64,000 bases of DNA, from positions 32,349,501 through 32,413,500 of the forward strand of contig CM043700.1 in NCBI GenBank assembly GCA_023935145.1, written 5' to 3'. Shown piece after piece: positions 11,115 to 24,974 of the stretch. The notes beneath the pieces were generated by a model. It did no database searches. It was not told the DNA's origin and was given only the letters and a program-made list of their open reading frames with translations. This DNA is from Bretschneidera sinensis. Lineage: Eukaryota; Streptophyta; Magnoliopsida; Brassicales; Akaniaceae. The translations under genes and the position numbers were made by a program. Position 1 is the first letter of the stretch. Each line of letters starts with the position of its first letter.

Positions 11115-11715
11115 TTTTGAAAGATATTACTTTTCATGATGATCAAAGTATTCTTAATGTTAAAATATCTCCATGTGATTATGATAAGTTTAATAACTCT
11201 ATTTATCAATTATTTATAACACAAATTTTTAGGTTATTTGAATTTAAAATTTTCTAAAAAAATGCAGTATCATTTTAATTTTTAAAATAGAAAAGTTTGT
11301 CTTTGATTTTTCTTTTATAATGGTCTTTGATATTCATTTATTTGAAATGTTAGACAATTTAATTTTATAAAAAAACATATCAACAAATTTTTCATTAAAA
11401 GTATTTAATTTTCTTTTATGATGGTCTTTGATTTCTATTCATTTGAAGATGCGATAAGTAATGATATTATAATATTTTTAAAGTATAAAATATATGAAGA
11501 AAAATTTGTTTTATACCATATAATAGAATATAAATTCATTTAAAATATATTTTTTAACAATTTTTGAAAAAAAATGATGATAATTTTCTTTTTAGAAAAA
11601 TCTCTAAATTTTTTTTGTTAAATATATTTTATCCCTAATACTTTTATTTTTTAAAATGTAACTTTTATGATACCTTAAAGTACTTTGATCATTATGAAAA
11701 GTAATATCCATTTAA
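11115..11715. repeat. Candidate fold-back / MITE-like inverted repeat
   Basis: The left arm agatattacttttcatgatg with atcaaagtattcttaa (about 11,122-11,160) is nearly the reverse complement of the right arm ccttaaagtactttgatcat with tatgaaaagtaatatcc (about 11,672-11,710). Inside, cttttataatggtctttgat (about 11,310) recurs as cttttatgatggtctttgat (about 11,412). No transposase or clear target duplication is visible, so this is only a structural call. Confidence 0.45.
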
Positions 11716-11895
11716 AATTTTAATTATTAACCTCAAAATTTATTTTGAGGTTGGTTGATGGTGAAAATTAATATTTTAAAGTGAATTGTGAGTTTTAAAA
11801 AAGTTTAGTAAATTAATATAATTTCAATAAACTTAAAAGTAATGTAATGTAATGTAATTTACTTTTATTTTTTTACCAATAACTTGCTTAATATC

Positions 11896-11978
11896 GAAGT
11901 TATTTATAAAGAGAGAATCTGACCAAAAATGGAAGAGAAGTTATTTACGAAGAGAAAATCTGAGCAAAAAGTAGAAGA
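11896..11978. repeat. 41-bp tandem duplication
   Basis: gaagttatttataaagagag at 11,896 recurs as gaagttatttacgaagagaa at 11,937, with about 41 bp spacing and conserved downstream aatctga(c/g)caaaaa. Further partial copies of gaatctcaaattga follow. Confidence 0.7.
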
Positions 11979-14526
11979 GAATCTCAAATTGATAAAGCAG
12001 ACTCCTTCCAATTACAAGGAATCTCAAATTGAGAAGTCATTTATGTTTTTTCAACCAGATCCGATTTTTGTAACTCTTTTATTTTACAACTAATATCTTC
12101 TCTCTCTTCACTGATCTTTCAACCCTCTGCTTTAGGAAAGAATCGTGTTTGTATTTGGTTTAAAACAAAATTTTTGCAAAGGTAAAAATTTAATTAGTAA
12201 TTTTTTGAAATTTCACTTATAATAATGTTAAATCAGTATGCGCGGATATTATTAATAAAGTCATAAAAAATTATCAATCAAATTTTCATTTGATACAAAA
12301 ATCTTGCTTTATAACTGGTGCAGTAAAAAATCTTTCATGTTTTAAGCTATATAGGAAAAATTCTTACAAAGCACAATGCTGTGAGAGATACATGACATAA
12401 TAATCTATCTCATTCTTGAATGAAAATAAAATAATTTTTTTTCTTTTTTTTTCCATATCATTTAATAGTGAAATAAACTCTTGTACCATATATCTATCGT
12501 GACATTAACAAAAACCTGCGTAGATGGAAAAAAATAACTTTCCCTCTCTCAAGCACTTTAGGCTTTAGCTTTTCAATATCACTTTTATACAATAAAACAA
12601 AATATAATAATAGGAATGCATTTCTCCATAAACATAGTATGTGGGGGATTGGGTCTTTTAAGGAGTTTTATAATAATAGGAATGCACACTTAATTGAATT
12701 AATTGGACCCGTCGACTTTGTTTTTACAAATTATATATTATTTGCCAACTATGAACGTCCATCAAGATAGAAAGTTCATGACTTTTTATTTTTGTGGTCA
12801 AAATCTTACTCATTTCATATGATAGATAAAATTATAAAAATTCCCAAAATAAAAAGGATGAACAAAAATTACGAATAAGAGAGTATAATGGAGTATTACG
12901 AATGAGACCTACATTTGCCTTGTTTTTCTTTTTATTTTGGGTGAAAGCAACATGGGCATAAGAGTTGAGCTCAACAACGAGGCTCAAAAAACAAGAGTTG
13001 TTGTCAAGTTCTTCCATGTCTAGACCATAAAATCAAAGTGTAGATAAGTACACATTTTAGGGTGACAATAATTTTTTATATTATTTTAGTTTTGAAGATC
13101 TATTGATAATTGTTTTAATCTTCATTAATAATATTAATAAACTTCACTGATAATATAAAGAGATTGAAAAAAAAATCATTTCTTGCACGCATTACAGACT
13201 CTTATTAGTTCGTATTTTAAGCTGTTAAAGTTATTGTATCCGAATGATGTATTTTCATCCACATCCTTCAATCAATTAGGTGTGTCATGCATGAGGGATG
13301 TTTGTTTAAACATGATACATGAAAATTGAAAATAGAGGAAAAGAAAGAAAAAAATTTCTCCAACTTTTTTCTATGTGAAAAAAAATTTAAATTTAAACAA
13401 AATATTTATTTATGCACATACCACATTTGCACACAAAGGCTACATCACTACTGTTTTTATTTGAAGTCAACATGTGTTAAGTTTTGGATTAGCGATTGTC
13501 AAAATAGTTTTAAAAATAATTGTTGATAAAATAATTAACAGTGAAAAACAATTGTTTAAACACTAATTTAGTGTTTTAATTTTTTTTCTCAGTTTTTAAC
13601 TTTTTTTATAAATTGTTTTATTCAAAGTGTTTCAACTAATTTATAAAAAAAACTGAAACAATTTTATAAGCCCTCCAAAGGGGACCTTATACACCTGATG
13701 AGAGAATAGCAATTGTTGTTAGCTTTTCTTTTTGATATTTGATGCTCATAATTTCCTGTAATTTATTACTATTAATAATACAGACCCGAATTTCTCAATC
13801 TCGTCCTGATTGTAAATCTTAATAACAATCGAATTTTCTCCGACCTAAAAGATAAAAAAAAAGAAAACTGAATTTTTTATCAAAAGATTGTGCTTGAAAA
13901 ATTTATTTCAAAAACTCATGTATTTTAAAACTTATTTTTTTGATTCATTCTTACATGAATTAAGTTGCCGAAAATGAAAAAAAAAAAAGTTCATCAAAAT
14001 TTAAAATATAATAAATTAGCTAATTTCAAAATTTTAAATTAACAATTTTTTTCTTTCGATCTTAAATATTCAACTGATTAATTAATCCTTTATATTGTAC
14101 TGTATTTTTCTTTCACAAATAAGACAGCAATGATCGACGTTTTTCTATAATTCCAAAATACTTTTACCACCTCGTATGTCACATCTTTTTTTTTTTATTT
14201 ACTTTCTCTCGCTTTAAAAAAAATTCTTTTCTTCTCTTCTCTCTCCGCTCACAGCCTGGAAGTAGTTGTAATTACAAAAACACCCATTATCCTTTTTGTT
14301 TTGCTGCATGAATCAAATAATGAGAAATTCTTGATCCAAACGCAAAATCACAAATTTTTTTATAGATAAAATGTGAAATTATGTATCCAAGTGAAAACAA
14401 TACAACAAGAGTAAAAGACTACAACAGAGCCAAAGAGAATACAATACAAAGAAAATTGGCATCTACTCAGAGAGAAATCAAATAAACAGCAAACAACAAT
14501 TAACAGTGAAACAAGAGGACTAATAA

Positions 14527-15420
14527 GGGTCCGTTTGTTTTATAGACAGGATTATAATGGAATAAAATTAAAATTAACATGAGATGAGATAAAAGGAGAT
14601 TAAAGTGATAATACTTTAATACTATGTTTGGTTAATTAGATTGCTAGATTGAGACTAAAGTGGGATAAAAAATTTAAGTACCAAAATACCCTAACACTAT
14701 TTATCATCCTTAACAATCTCTAATTTTTTCACAAACCCTAAAATTTAATAATAATAATAATTATTATTATCATTAATAATTTCCTAAAATTTATTATTAT
14801 AATACATATTATTATCATTAATAATTATTATTATTTGTAGTATTATAATTATTAATTACTAATATAATTATAATTATTATTACCATTACCATTACCATTA
14901 TAATTATAAGAATAATATTATTGTAAGTAATATTATAATAATATTATATTATTATAATTATAATAGTTACTATCATTATTATAATAATAATTATTAGTAT
15001 CATCATTAAAAATATATTATGTTTATTATCATAATAATGATGATTATTATTACCATATTATTTTTTTTATTATAGTTCATATTAATAGAGTAATAAATAA
15101 TATTTACTATTAAACTTTTATTTTTATCATCATATTTCTAATAATCATTATTCTAATTACCATAATAATAATTTTATAACTATAATTATAATTTATTAAG
15201 AATAATAATTATTATCATAATAATTGATATTATTAATATAATTAATTTAATAATAATTATATTATTAATATAATTATTATTATCATCATCATTATTTTAA
15301 TTATAAAAATACTATTAATATTTTTATTATTATAATTATGAGAATAATAATTATTATTACTATAAAATTATTATAAATATGATTATATTATATTATAATT
15401 ATAATAATAATAATTATTAT
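14527..15420. repeat. ATT/AAT-rich low-complexity block that cuts off the CCX pseudogene
   Basis: It starts with agggtccgtttgttttatag, a phrase often seen at the ends of small plant elements. From about 14,740 it becomes almost pure A/T built from aat, att and tat triplets on both strands, so it can fold on itself. The right edge lies inside what should be CCX coding sequence. It could be a self-complementary mobile element that expanded, or a microsatellite. No second element end is identified. Confidence 0.6.
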
Positions 15421-16640
15421 TATCAATCGTCGTGGGAGTGTCAATGGCATCTCCAACAATGTAAATAAATTGGAGCAAGAGAAGATTGACTCATCGTTTA
15501 GTGCTTCTTTTTCATTCCAACCCCACAAATATTTTGGGCTCTCTGGACTGGCCTTCTTGGACTCATTTGAATAAAATGCCACATTTGAAGCCCACATCCA
15601 GTGAGGCAGCTTGCCTTGGAGATGTGGTACATCAATTTCAGATTCAGAACTAAGCAATGAGACATAGATAGATCCATCCTCTTCACTTCCATTAGAAAAT
15701 ACACTTACTTGACAGGAATTGGTGGTCTTACAACATCCAACCTTAACCTCCGGGCATGTTTCTTCAGAATCTCATTGGCAGCAACTGCGAATGCATAAAC
15801 CATATAAATCGAAACAAAAGCAATTGCACCACCAACAGCCACCTTACCAACAATCAAGATAACAGCAAGCGACGCGAGAGTAAAGATAAAGAAAAATCTC
15901 TCTCTCATAAAGCTTTTCCTATCAATTTGAACCCTCCTCTCCGCCACACAAAGAGAAACTGCCCCTACAACAATACAAGTGACAAAAACAGCTCCACCCA
16001 AAACACTATTGAGACCCACATCACCAGCGTCCTTACCAACAAAAGCAGCAATACTGGAAAACACAACGGGAGCTCCATTCCCTAGTGGAAGCAGAGTAAC
16101 TCCGGCGACATTTGGTGGCAACCTCAGGAGACTGGAAAGCTTCTCCAAAGAACAACAAAAATAGTCTGCTGCAGTATTGCCCAATAGGTAAAACAGAGCA
16201 GCCAGCCATATTATGAAGACTCCATACCCCAAAACACTAAAATTTCTGCAGTCACAGTAGAAAAACCTTATATAATTGAAAAACCCACCTGAAATGCACT
16301 CTGGGTGGGCAATCAAGAACTCGCACTGACTACCATAGCCATTGTGTTCAAATAATCCAGCGCATAATTTGGGATCACTAATTGTCAAATTATTTGTATT
16401 TGACTCATTCACATTGAAAAGACCATCATTAACCTCGGCGATTCTCCTATGAATCACTTCAACCGCACCTCTTGAACTCCACTGAGGAGGGAGAACAGAA
16501 GGGGATTGCTTAAGAAAGGGATTTCTGGTTCGTTATGGTAGAATAAGAAAATCAATACCAAAACGCAAATTCCATTGAAAACAGCACGAGATTGGGAGCA
16601 CCCTGTACCATAAGCACCTCTGGGCGATCATGTTCTCCAC
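15421..16640 (-). pseudogene. Cation/calcium exchanger (CCX) pseudogene, N-terminal half
   Basis: The main open segment (15,705-16,457) has a membrane region with the alpha-repeat signature [16 protein letters not shown], where the family usually has GNGAPDVF: an ion-binding acidic residue is replaced by valine. It contains several hydrophobic membrane segments and the IHRRIAEVN start of the soluble N-terminal loop. Upstream, a frame break precedes a hydrophobic AVFNGICVLVLIFLFY segment (about 16,540-16,600), the likely first membrane helix. Downstream, a frame break at about 15,700 leads to FSNGSEEDG and the loop ending EMPLTLPRRL, where the ATT-rich block begins. The second half, with the other alpha repeat, is missing. 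CCX proteins are membrane cation antiporters usually of 500-650 residues. Two frameshifts plus truncation argue for a pseudogene. Confidence 0.8.
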
Positions 16641-18659
16641 TATCTACACGATTTTATTCTGGCAAATTCAATCACTTTACGATCGAGAATCTTCGAATCC
16701 AAAGCGTAGTTCGAGAGAGACAGAGAAAAAGTGCCAGGGTTCGCAATTGGAAACAATACAAAATACCCTGAATTTGATTCGATGCGAGACTAATAATAGC
16801 TAAAGATTTGATAAGTATTTTTTTTTACCCAAAATCAAATAGATTTACCATAAAGTACTCGTAAATATGGATAAGACACAATGACAGAGAAGGTGAATAC
16901 AATCAATTTCAAAGATGAGATGTATCCGAAGTGTACCATAAAAAGAGAGCTAGAGAAGCAGCTTCTGAGTAGTTTCTTGGGGTCTCTTTATTTTAGAGGT
17001 GTCTTACTGCTCAGGCGAGGCACCGGTGATAAATAAGAGAGAGGGCCCCAGTGAGAAGAGGGAAAGGGGGAAGGAGAGGGTGTTGCAGTTGAAAATGGAA
17101 GGATTTATTCCAAATTCAGTTCCCATCTTCCTTCACCCTAGTTGCTTAGAATTTTCTCAAACACTACGTGTTATACCTGACATGCAACTCAAGTTCGTTT
17201 ATTTGATTTTAGAACTTTAATCTATAATTATAAGTATTTGAGAAGAATTTTTTAGAAGTGTTATTAATATGACATGTGTCCAGTACTTTAACTTTAAACA
17301 TGAATTTATAGATTTAATTTTATAATTAATTGAGATATAGAACTTAATTCATGAATTTTATAAATGTTTAAAATAATAAAACTCGTTTTATAATAATTAT
17401 AATATAAAACTGAATCCATAAACTTTATAAAAGTTTAAAATTATAAAACACAATAAATTAAAACTAGATATAAAGAATTTTTTAATAATAATTAAATATA
17501 AAAAATTATTTAACTTAATATTTAAATAGCAAAACTAAAATTAGATATTCAATAAAATTAAATTATAAGATTACATCATAAAAAAAGAGAATATATTAAG
17601 CTTACATGACACTTTTTTTATAAATATTTTTTTAACACAACATAATTTTGGTATTTATAATTATGCGAACTATATAAAACTCAATCTAGAAACTTAATAA
17701 AAATCTAAACTAATAAAATAAAGTTTATAAGACACTTAAAATAAAGAATAATACAATCAAATTAAGCCGTAAACTAAATTAAATTACATATCCAGAAAAA
17801 TAAACTTACTACACAAAATTTCTTCATTGAGGGTTTCATCATTGATCATTCATGTGCTTTTATCTTTATATTTTTATTGATTGAAACTCAATTAGATATA
17901 TAAGATAACTATAAAAATAATATTTGTTGCTCTTTTGCACGAGATGCATGTGAGTGAATATTTATATCATTTTTATTAGAATTCAATTTGTAAAATTTGC
18001 AAAGACCAAAATAAAAAGTTCAATCTATTGAATATTTAAATTAAATAATATAATAATTTTAAAAGGTAAACTAATTGAATTTATAAGAATGAGTGAAAAA
18101 TAGATTTATCTGACATAAATTTTATTTGTTAACTTAGCTAATTGTGATAGTTTATAATTAAATCCAACATATAATATTAATTTCAATAAATTTAATTTAT
18201 GAGATTGTATTATTAAAATGTAAAAGAAGATAAAAAGTTTCAATATATATAATTTATTATTTAATTACTTGTAAAATAAAATTTTAAATTTTAACGTATA
18301 CATTCATATTGTATTATGTTGAGTAGATAAAAAGTATCTATAACAAATAATTGTTCATTTGATTAATTTTTAAAAATTAATATCTTAAGTTATTTTATAA
18401 TTATTTGATATTTTCGTGCACATGATATATTTTTATTGGTATTCACTTGTTAAGTTAACTAATTATATAAGATTTTATTAATAAAAAATAAAAATTACTT
18501 TTTAAAAAAAAATTTAAGTAAAAAAATTAACAATATTAAATAAATATATTTCATGGATACTTTAAACTCTATTTTTCAATAAATTATTAATAAACTTATA
18601 AAACTCATATCTCTTTTTTAACACAACATGACTTAGTTTTTTTAATGGTTATATAAATT
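16641..18659. other. AT-rich intergenic region
   Basis: The first few hundred bases are probably old upstream sequence of the CCX gene (ctctcgaacta and agagag tracts). The rest, to about 18,660, is AT-rich with many short related phrases such as ataaaatt and aactta. No gene, RNA or clear element was recognised, and no 5' LTR of the following element is apparent. Confidence 0.5.
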
Positions 18660-21600
18660 CTATTCAATATGAATTGTAGTATAGAATCAGAGGCAAGCAT
18701 GATCTATTGCTTCTGTAGCTGAGAGTAATATCGGTAGGACCCTTAGATTTGGGAGATAGTTGGTGGGAACTGAAAGTTATGATAAAGGTTGGAATGTACT
18801 AACTCGAGGATGTGATCACGTAATAAAAATACTAGAATGTGTTATAGATGTAATCTGATAAGATATCCATCCCATAATTGTTCTAATTTGAGGTAATTTG
18901 TATGTAGAAAAGGTAGACATATCAATGTTGGTTGATCCTGGTGCAACCCATTCTTTTGCATCCAATGTATTTATGAAGCTTATTGATACATATATTAGTC
19001 ATTTGATACATAATAATATTGCTGAAATTCCCACTAGAGATAAAGTGATAATCATAAATGTTTACAAGGGTTGTGTGATTCGTACCAGTAATAGAGAATC
19101 TGAAGCTGATTTATTACCTTTGAATATGGTTGATTATTTTAGAAAGAATATAGTGTTCAAGATATGGACATGAAGAGTTTAACTTTCAGGAAGAACATAA
19201 GATACTCTCGAACTACTAGTAGATGATTGAAGAAGGGCGATAAGGAGTTTTTGGCATACATAATGGATTCTAAAAAAGAAAATAGGAAGTTAGGATAAAT
19301 CTTAGTGGTGAAAGATTATTCTTATGTGTTTTCTTGATGAGTTGTCTAGGTTGCCTCCCAGTAGGGAGATTAGATTCTTTATTAACGTGATACCAGGTTC
19401 ATCACATATATCTATGACACCAGCTGAGTTGAGACAGTTGAATGTACCATTTTAAGAATTGTTAGATAAACAATTTATCAGACTTAGTGTGTTTGGAGAG
19501 CCTCTGTATTGTTGTGAAGAAGAAAGATAAAATGATAAGATTGTGTATAGACTATAGCCAGCTGAATAAGATTCCCATTAAGAATAATATCTTTTGTCCA
19601 GGATAGATGATTTTTTTGATTTTTTGTAGAGAGTAAGGGTGTTTTCGAAGATAAACTTGAGATCAGGTTACCACCAGTTAAGGATAAAGGAGGGAGATGT
19701 GCCTAAGACTACTTTTGAGACACATTATGGTCATAAGTTCTTATGATGCCATTTGAGTGGACTAATGCTCCAGCAACATTCATGAACTTGATAAATAAAA
19801 TGTTTAAACGATTTCTTGATAATTTTGTGGTTGTGTTCATTGATAACATCTTGGTGTATTCTAAGACTAAGCAAGAGCATGTAAAACATGTAGAAATTGT
19901 GTTGGAGATTTTGAGGAAAGAGAGATTGTATGCTATAATTTCCTAAATGTGAATTTTGACTAAATGAAATGACTTTCCTGGAACATGTAATATCTGGAGA
20001 TGGTATAATAGTTGATCCACAAAAGTTAGAGGTAATGTTGAGTTGGGAGAGACCAACTAATGTAACTGAGATTTGAATCTTCTTGGGGTTAGCTGGTTAT
20101 TATAAAAGATTCTTTCAATTTTTATTTTTTATTTTTGTAGTACTGTTGACTAGAATGACTAGGAAAGAGGTGAGATTTGTATGGTGTGGGAAGTGTGAGA
20201 AAATTTTTCAAATTTTAAAGGAAAAATTGACTACAGCTCTAGTATTGGTGCTTCCTTCTGGTAATAAAGGATTTGTAGTGTATAGTGATGCATCCCATCA
20301 AGAGTTGGGATATGCGTTGATGCAACATGGGAAGGTAATAGCATATGCTTCTAGGCAATTGAGGAATCATTAGAGAAATTATCCTATCCATGACTTAGAG
20401 TTGGCTGCCATAGTGTTTACTTTGAAGATTGGAGACATTATCTGTATGGAGCCACTTGTGAGATATTCATTGATCATAAAAGTTTGACATACTTACCTAC
20501 CTAGAGAGAGTTGAATTTGAGGCAAGATGGTGGATGTAGTTGATTAGTGACTATAATTGTACAATTCACTATCATTTAGAAAAAGGCAAATGTGATAGTT
20601 GATGCATTGAGTAGAAAATCTACAAAAAGATTTACTTTATTGAGAGTCATGATGTGAAATTGATGATAGATTTAAGAGAGATAAGAATGAAGTTGAATAT
20701 CAGTGATAGAAGATCATTGTTAGCAAACATGATTGTATAATCATCCATAGTAAAATGCTTGTTAGAGATGTAAGGTAGAAATGAGGAGAAAGAGAAGATT
20801 AAGCAAGAAGTGCTTAGTAGAAAACAATATGGGTTAAAAATTTGAAATGATGGTGTTCTGGTATAAGAACATAGAATATATGTGCCTAATGATGTGGAAT
20901 TGAGAATGGAGATATTGAAAGAGGCACATGATGATGTATATTTGATGCACCCGAGTAATAATAAGATGTACAGAGGATTTAAATAGAATTTTTGGTGCTT
21001 AAAATTGAAGAGGGATGAAACTTAATATATTTCTAGATGTTTGGTTTATCCATAAGTGAAATTAGAGAATAAACATCCGGGAGGCTTACTACAGCCTCTT
21101 CATGTGCTCGAATGACCATAGAAAAATATGAGCTTAGATTTTATTTCTGGATTTTTCTATACCCAGAGAGGTCACGATATAGTGTAAGTGATAGTAAATA
21201 GACTTTTTAAGTCGTCTCAATTTCTTCCAACTAAAACAAATTAGAGTCCTAAAAAGTTGGCTAAACTATATGTAGCTAAGTTTGTGAGGTTGTATAGAAT
21301 ACTATTAAGCATAGTGTCAAATAGAGATGCTAGAGTTACATCTTGGTTTTGGATAGGCTTTCAGAAAGCCACGGATACGCAATTACAATTTAATATAGCT
21401 TTTCTTCCTCAACATATGGTAGAAGATGTAGAACTCCAGTATGCTGGGAAGAAGTTGGAGAGAGAAAGATATTTGGTCCAGAAATGTTAGATATGACTAC
21501 TGAGAAGATCAAACTGGTTAGAGAGAACCTTAGAGCAGCATAGAACAGACATAAGGGATATGCTGATAAAAGAAGACGATCTCTCGAGTTTCAAGTTGGT

Positions 21601-22053
21601 GATTGGGTATTTTTGAAAGATATCTTTGTGAAGGGTGTGTTGAGATTTAAAAAGTTGAGCTCGAGATTTATGAGGCCATATGAGATGATTGAGAGAATTG
21701 GACCAATAGTATATCTATTGGATTTACCCCCTAAGTTAAAGCAATTACATAATATGTTTCATGTGTCACTGTTGAGAAAGTACTTACACAATGAATCCCA
21801 TAATATTTCAAGTCAAGTAGTATAAATTCAAGAAGATTTGACTTTTATACAAGTACCAATAAGAAATTTAGACAGAAAAGAATAAGTCTTGTGTAATAAA
21901 GTAATTCCATTAATTCAAGTTTCGTGACGGAATAAATATGTTGAAGAGATTACGTGAGAGCATGAGACAACTATGAAGAAATATTATTCACAATTGTTTC
22001 TTGAGTTAAGTAAGCAAATTTCGAGGACGAAATTTTTATAAAGTGGGTAGAAT
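18660..22053 (+). pseudogene. Tekay-like chromovirus pol, 5'-truncated and full of stops
   Basis: Ty3/gypsy pol remnants in order on the + strand. Protease (18,898-19,173) has LVDPGATHSFAS. Reverse transcriptase (about 19,370-20,080) has [16 protein letters not shown] and [11 protein letters not shown], where the second catalytic aspartate has become asparagine. RNase H (20,083-20,373) has VYSDASHQELGYALMQHGK and IAYASRQLRNH. The integrase core (about 21,110-21,480) has MSLDFISGF, TQRGHD and SIVSNRDARVTS. The C-terminal part (21,613-21,825) has LPPKLKQLHNMFHVSLLRKY, followed by a decayed chromodomain-like tail ending at a purine-rich site. Stops and frameshifts are frequent. Lineage is inferred from the C-terminal layout and the LTR beginning tgtaatat. 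Confidence 0.8.
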
Positions 22054-22360
22054 TGTAATATCTGTATTCGTAAAGTAAGAATAAAGAAGTAATTTAATAA
22101 ATATGACATGGAATTAAAATAGTATATATGTGAAAGATTTATTATTGAATAAAATAATTATTTTGAAAAAAAAAAATTCCGTCCAGAAAGACAAGGAACA
22201 AAGGAAAAAGAAAAATAAAAAAAATTCCATCCAAAAGGACAAAGGATAAAGGAAAAAGAAAAAAAAATGGTAAGAAGCTTGGAGTGCTGCATGTAAGGCA
22301 ACACTGCATATTCGTGGCAACAATTGAGGGTGGGAGATGCTGAGCATTGTTACAAAAGTT

Positions 22361-22363
<3 letters not shown>

Positions 22364-22410
<47 letters not shown>
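22364..22410. repeat. (TA)n microsatellite
   Basis: Uninterrupted AT dinucleotide repeats of about 47 bp inside the Tekay-like LTR. Confidence 0.98.
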
Positions 22411-22413
<3 letters not shown>

Positions 22414-24618
22414 TTAGGTTTCTTATTAATTACTTACCAAATCTTGTTTGATTTTCTTTCAACTATAATTCAAATTACTATTTTTCTTTATACTTGGGGA
22501 CCGAAAGAAAGGCTGAAAGAGCAAAATTTTGAAGAGGTTTACTGGAAAATTTTATAGATAACCACAAGAAGCTCTAAGAAAAACAGAAAGTAATAACCTG
22601 AGGTTTATTTTTGAAATTTAGCATACATAAAATTTCCCAGAATTCAAAGTGAGAATTTTCAAAGGGTGTGAATTATGGAAGAATTGAAGAATAAATTAGA
22701 AATTTAATATAAATATTATGTCAGATGTTGATAATTAGTAACTGGGGGAAATTGCTGAGAGGAGCAGGAAAGACAAGGAGTTGATCCACAGGTAGCTCTA
22801 AGTGCTACATGGTGAGTTAGATTTACTTAAAGTAATCAAGATAAATATGAAATATATAGTGATAATATTAGAATAAATCATTAACTTATGATTTGGTGAT
22901 AGATGAAAGTTGGTTGATAGGTATGACAGGAATAGTTGATGTCTAGAGAATTATTTTATGAGAAATAAGATTATTGGAATAATGAGTCGATTTAATAATA
23001 AAGGCGATAAGGGAAATTCTTGATGAGCTATGGTTGATGATTTGATATGATTTATGAGGAGAGAAAATTTAGTGGATCTTGACGAGCTATGGTTGATAAA
23101 TTGATGTGATATATGAGGAGAAGAAATTAGTGAAATTGATCAAATAATAATTTGAGAAAAAGCAGAATAGCTAAATTAAATGTCTGAATACATGCTTGTT
23201 TTATATTATTGTTCATATGCATATGCATGAAATAAAAGAATCGGGAGGGGGCTGATCTAAATAAAAAACCGTGACAGCCAGTATATGTTGGAAATAAATG
23301 AAAACTGTGACAGTCGGTATATACTGGAAATAAAAGAACCGGGAGGGGGCTGGTCTAAATGAGAATGAAAGAACAGAGAATGCAGCCGGTCTAAGATAAA
23401 AACATGTTGACATGTGAGAAGACGTTCCCAATAATAATAACATTTAATTCACGTATTGCATTTGCTTTAAATATTGATTATTATTGCTTGATATGTTAAC
23501 GTAATACCCGTATTTTTATAGTAAGGGTAAATATCTATTTTAATAAATATGACAAAAAGTTAAAATCCTATAAGACTGAATGAGGATTGAAGGAGACAGA
23601 GGTTGAAAAAAAAAAGTCGACATATGAATAGTAAACTCGTGGCAGCACATGCCAACCGGGAAAATGATTGCAAAGGCAATCATGATGTTTTTCTCCATCA
23701 TTTCATTCTTGTCTCATAAGAGAAAAGTAAAGGAAAAAAAATAGTGCTTTCACCATTACCTAATGGAAGTCATTTAAAAAAAAAGGAGGATAAAACAAAA
23801 TGATGAGAGACTAAGGTGGGAGGGGGGCGGCTGCTGAAGACTAGCAAAAAGAAAAAAAAAAATTATTTTGTCTTGCAAAGACAATAATGGTGTCTTGCAA
23901 GTGTCCAGTGTATAGAATAATTTAGAGAAAATGGATGATGACTTGGCAAGCAACTTTCAAAGTTGCATAATGAAGTTTCATATCATATATATATGAGAAG
24001 TAGCCGTGAATGAAGGATAAAAATTTTAGCTTCTCTTCATTTTCTCTAAACACTTGGGAGTTCAAAGAAATGTCAAAAGAGCAAAATTTTGAAAGAGTTT
24101 TCTACGAAATTTCATAGAGGATCATGAAAAGCTATCAATATTATAAGGTAATAGCATAGTATTTATTTTTGAATTTTTAATATATATGAAATTCCCAGAG
24201 TTCAAAGTGGGAATTTTAAAAGGAAGTAGTTTATGATGAATTTAAGAAATAATTAGAAATTTAATACAAATATTATGTAAGGTGTTGACTATCTACAACG
24301 GGAGAAATTTCTGAGAAGAACCGAAAAAGGCAAGAAGGTGACCCACGGGTAGTTTTAAATGCTACAGAGTGAGTTGAATTTACTTTAAGTAGTCTAAATA
24401 AAAATAAAATATCTCATGATTATATTAAAATAAATTATTAAAGTATGTTTGGATGATAGATGAAAAATTGATTTATGGGTATGATAGGAAATTTGGACAT
24501 ATAGAAATATTTTTCGGTGAGAGATGATATTTTTGGAAATCATAAGTTTATTTGAGAATAAAAGCAATAAATAAATTATTGATGAGACATACTGATGTTT
24601 TAACACGAGTTATGATGA

Positions 24619-24745
24619 GATGAATTTTAGTAGATCTTGACAAATTTTGGTGGATGATTTGAGGTGAATTTTAGTGGATCTTGACAAATTTGGGTGGATG
24701 ATTTGAGATGAAATTTAGTAGATCTTGGCAGACTTTAATTGATTA
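24619..24745. repeat. 44-bp tandem repeat in solo LTR
   Basis: tgaattttag/tagatcttgac starts at 24,621, recurs at 24,665, and again as tgaaatttag at 24,709: nearly three copies with 44-bp spacing, the last decayed. Confidence 0.8.
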
Positions 24746-24974
24746 TTTGATGTGATTTGGGAAGAGAAGAATTTAGTGGAATTTTTATGTAATTTGATAA
24801 AAATCTGGATGTTTGGATGTAAGAAATTTTTAAAGAAACTTTGTTATATAAAATTTGTGGATAATTAGGATAGCCAAATTAAGTGGTTTGAATCTTTATA
24901 TTGTTTTTATATTATTGTTTATATTACTGTTTCATATCATTGTTCATGCACATATGCATTTAATAATATAACCG

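Larger units (their letters stand above)
10747..14526. other. AT-rich intergenic region
   Basis: No convincing gene. It holds a fold-back element candidate (11,115-11,715), a 41-bp tandem duplication (11,896-11,978), and short hairpins such as the one around 13,560-13,660. The small ORFs here are low-complexity and AT-driven. Confidence 0.6.

Noticed and set aside
15750..16200. Open frames on the + strand opposite CCX
   Set aside because: Shadows of the CCX coding strand; no recognisable product.
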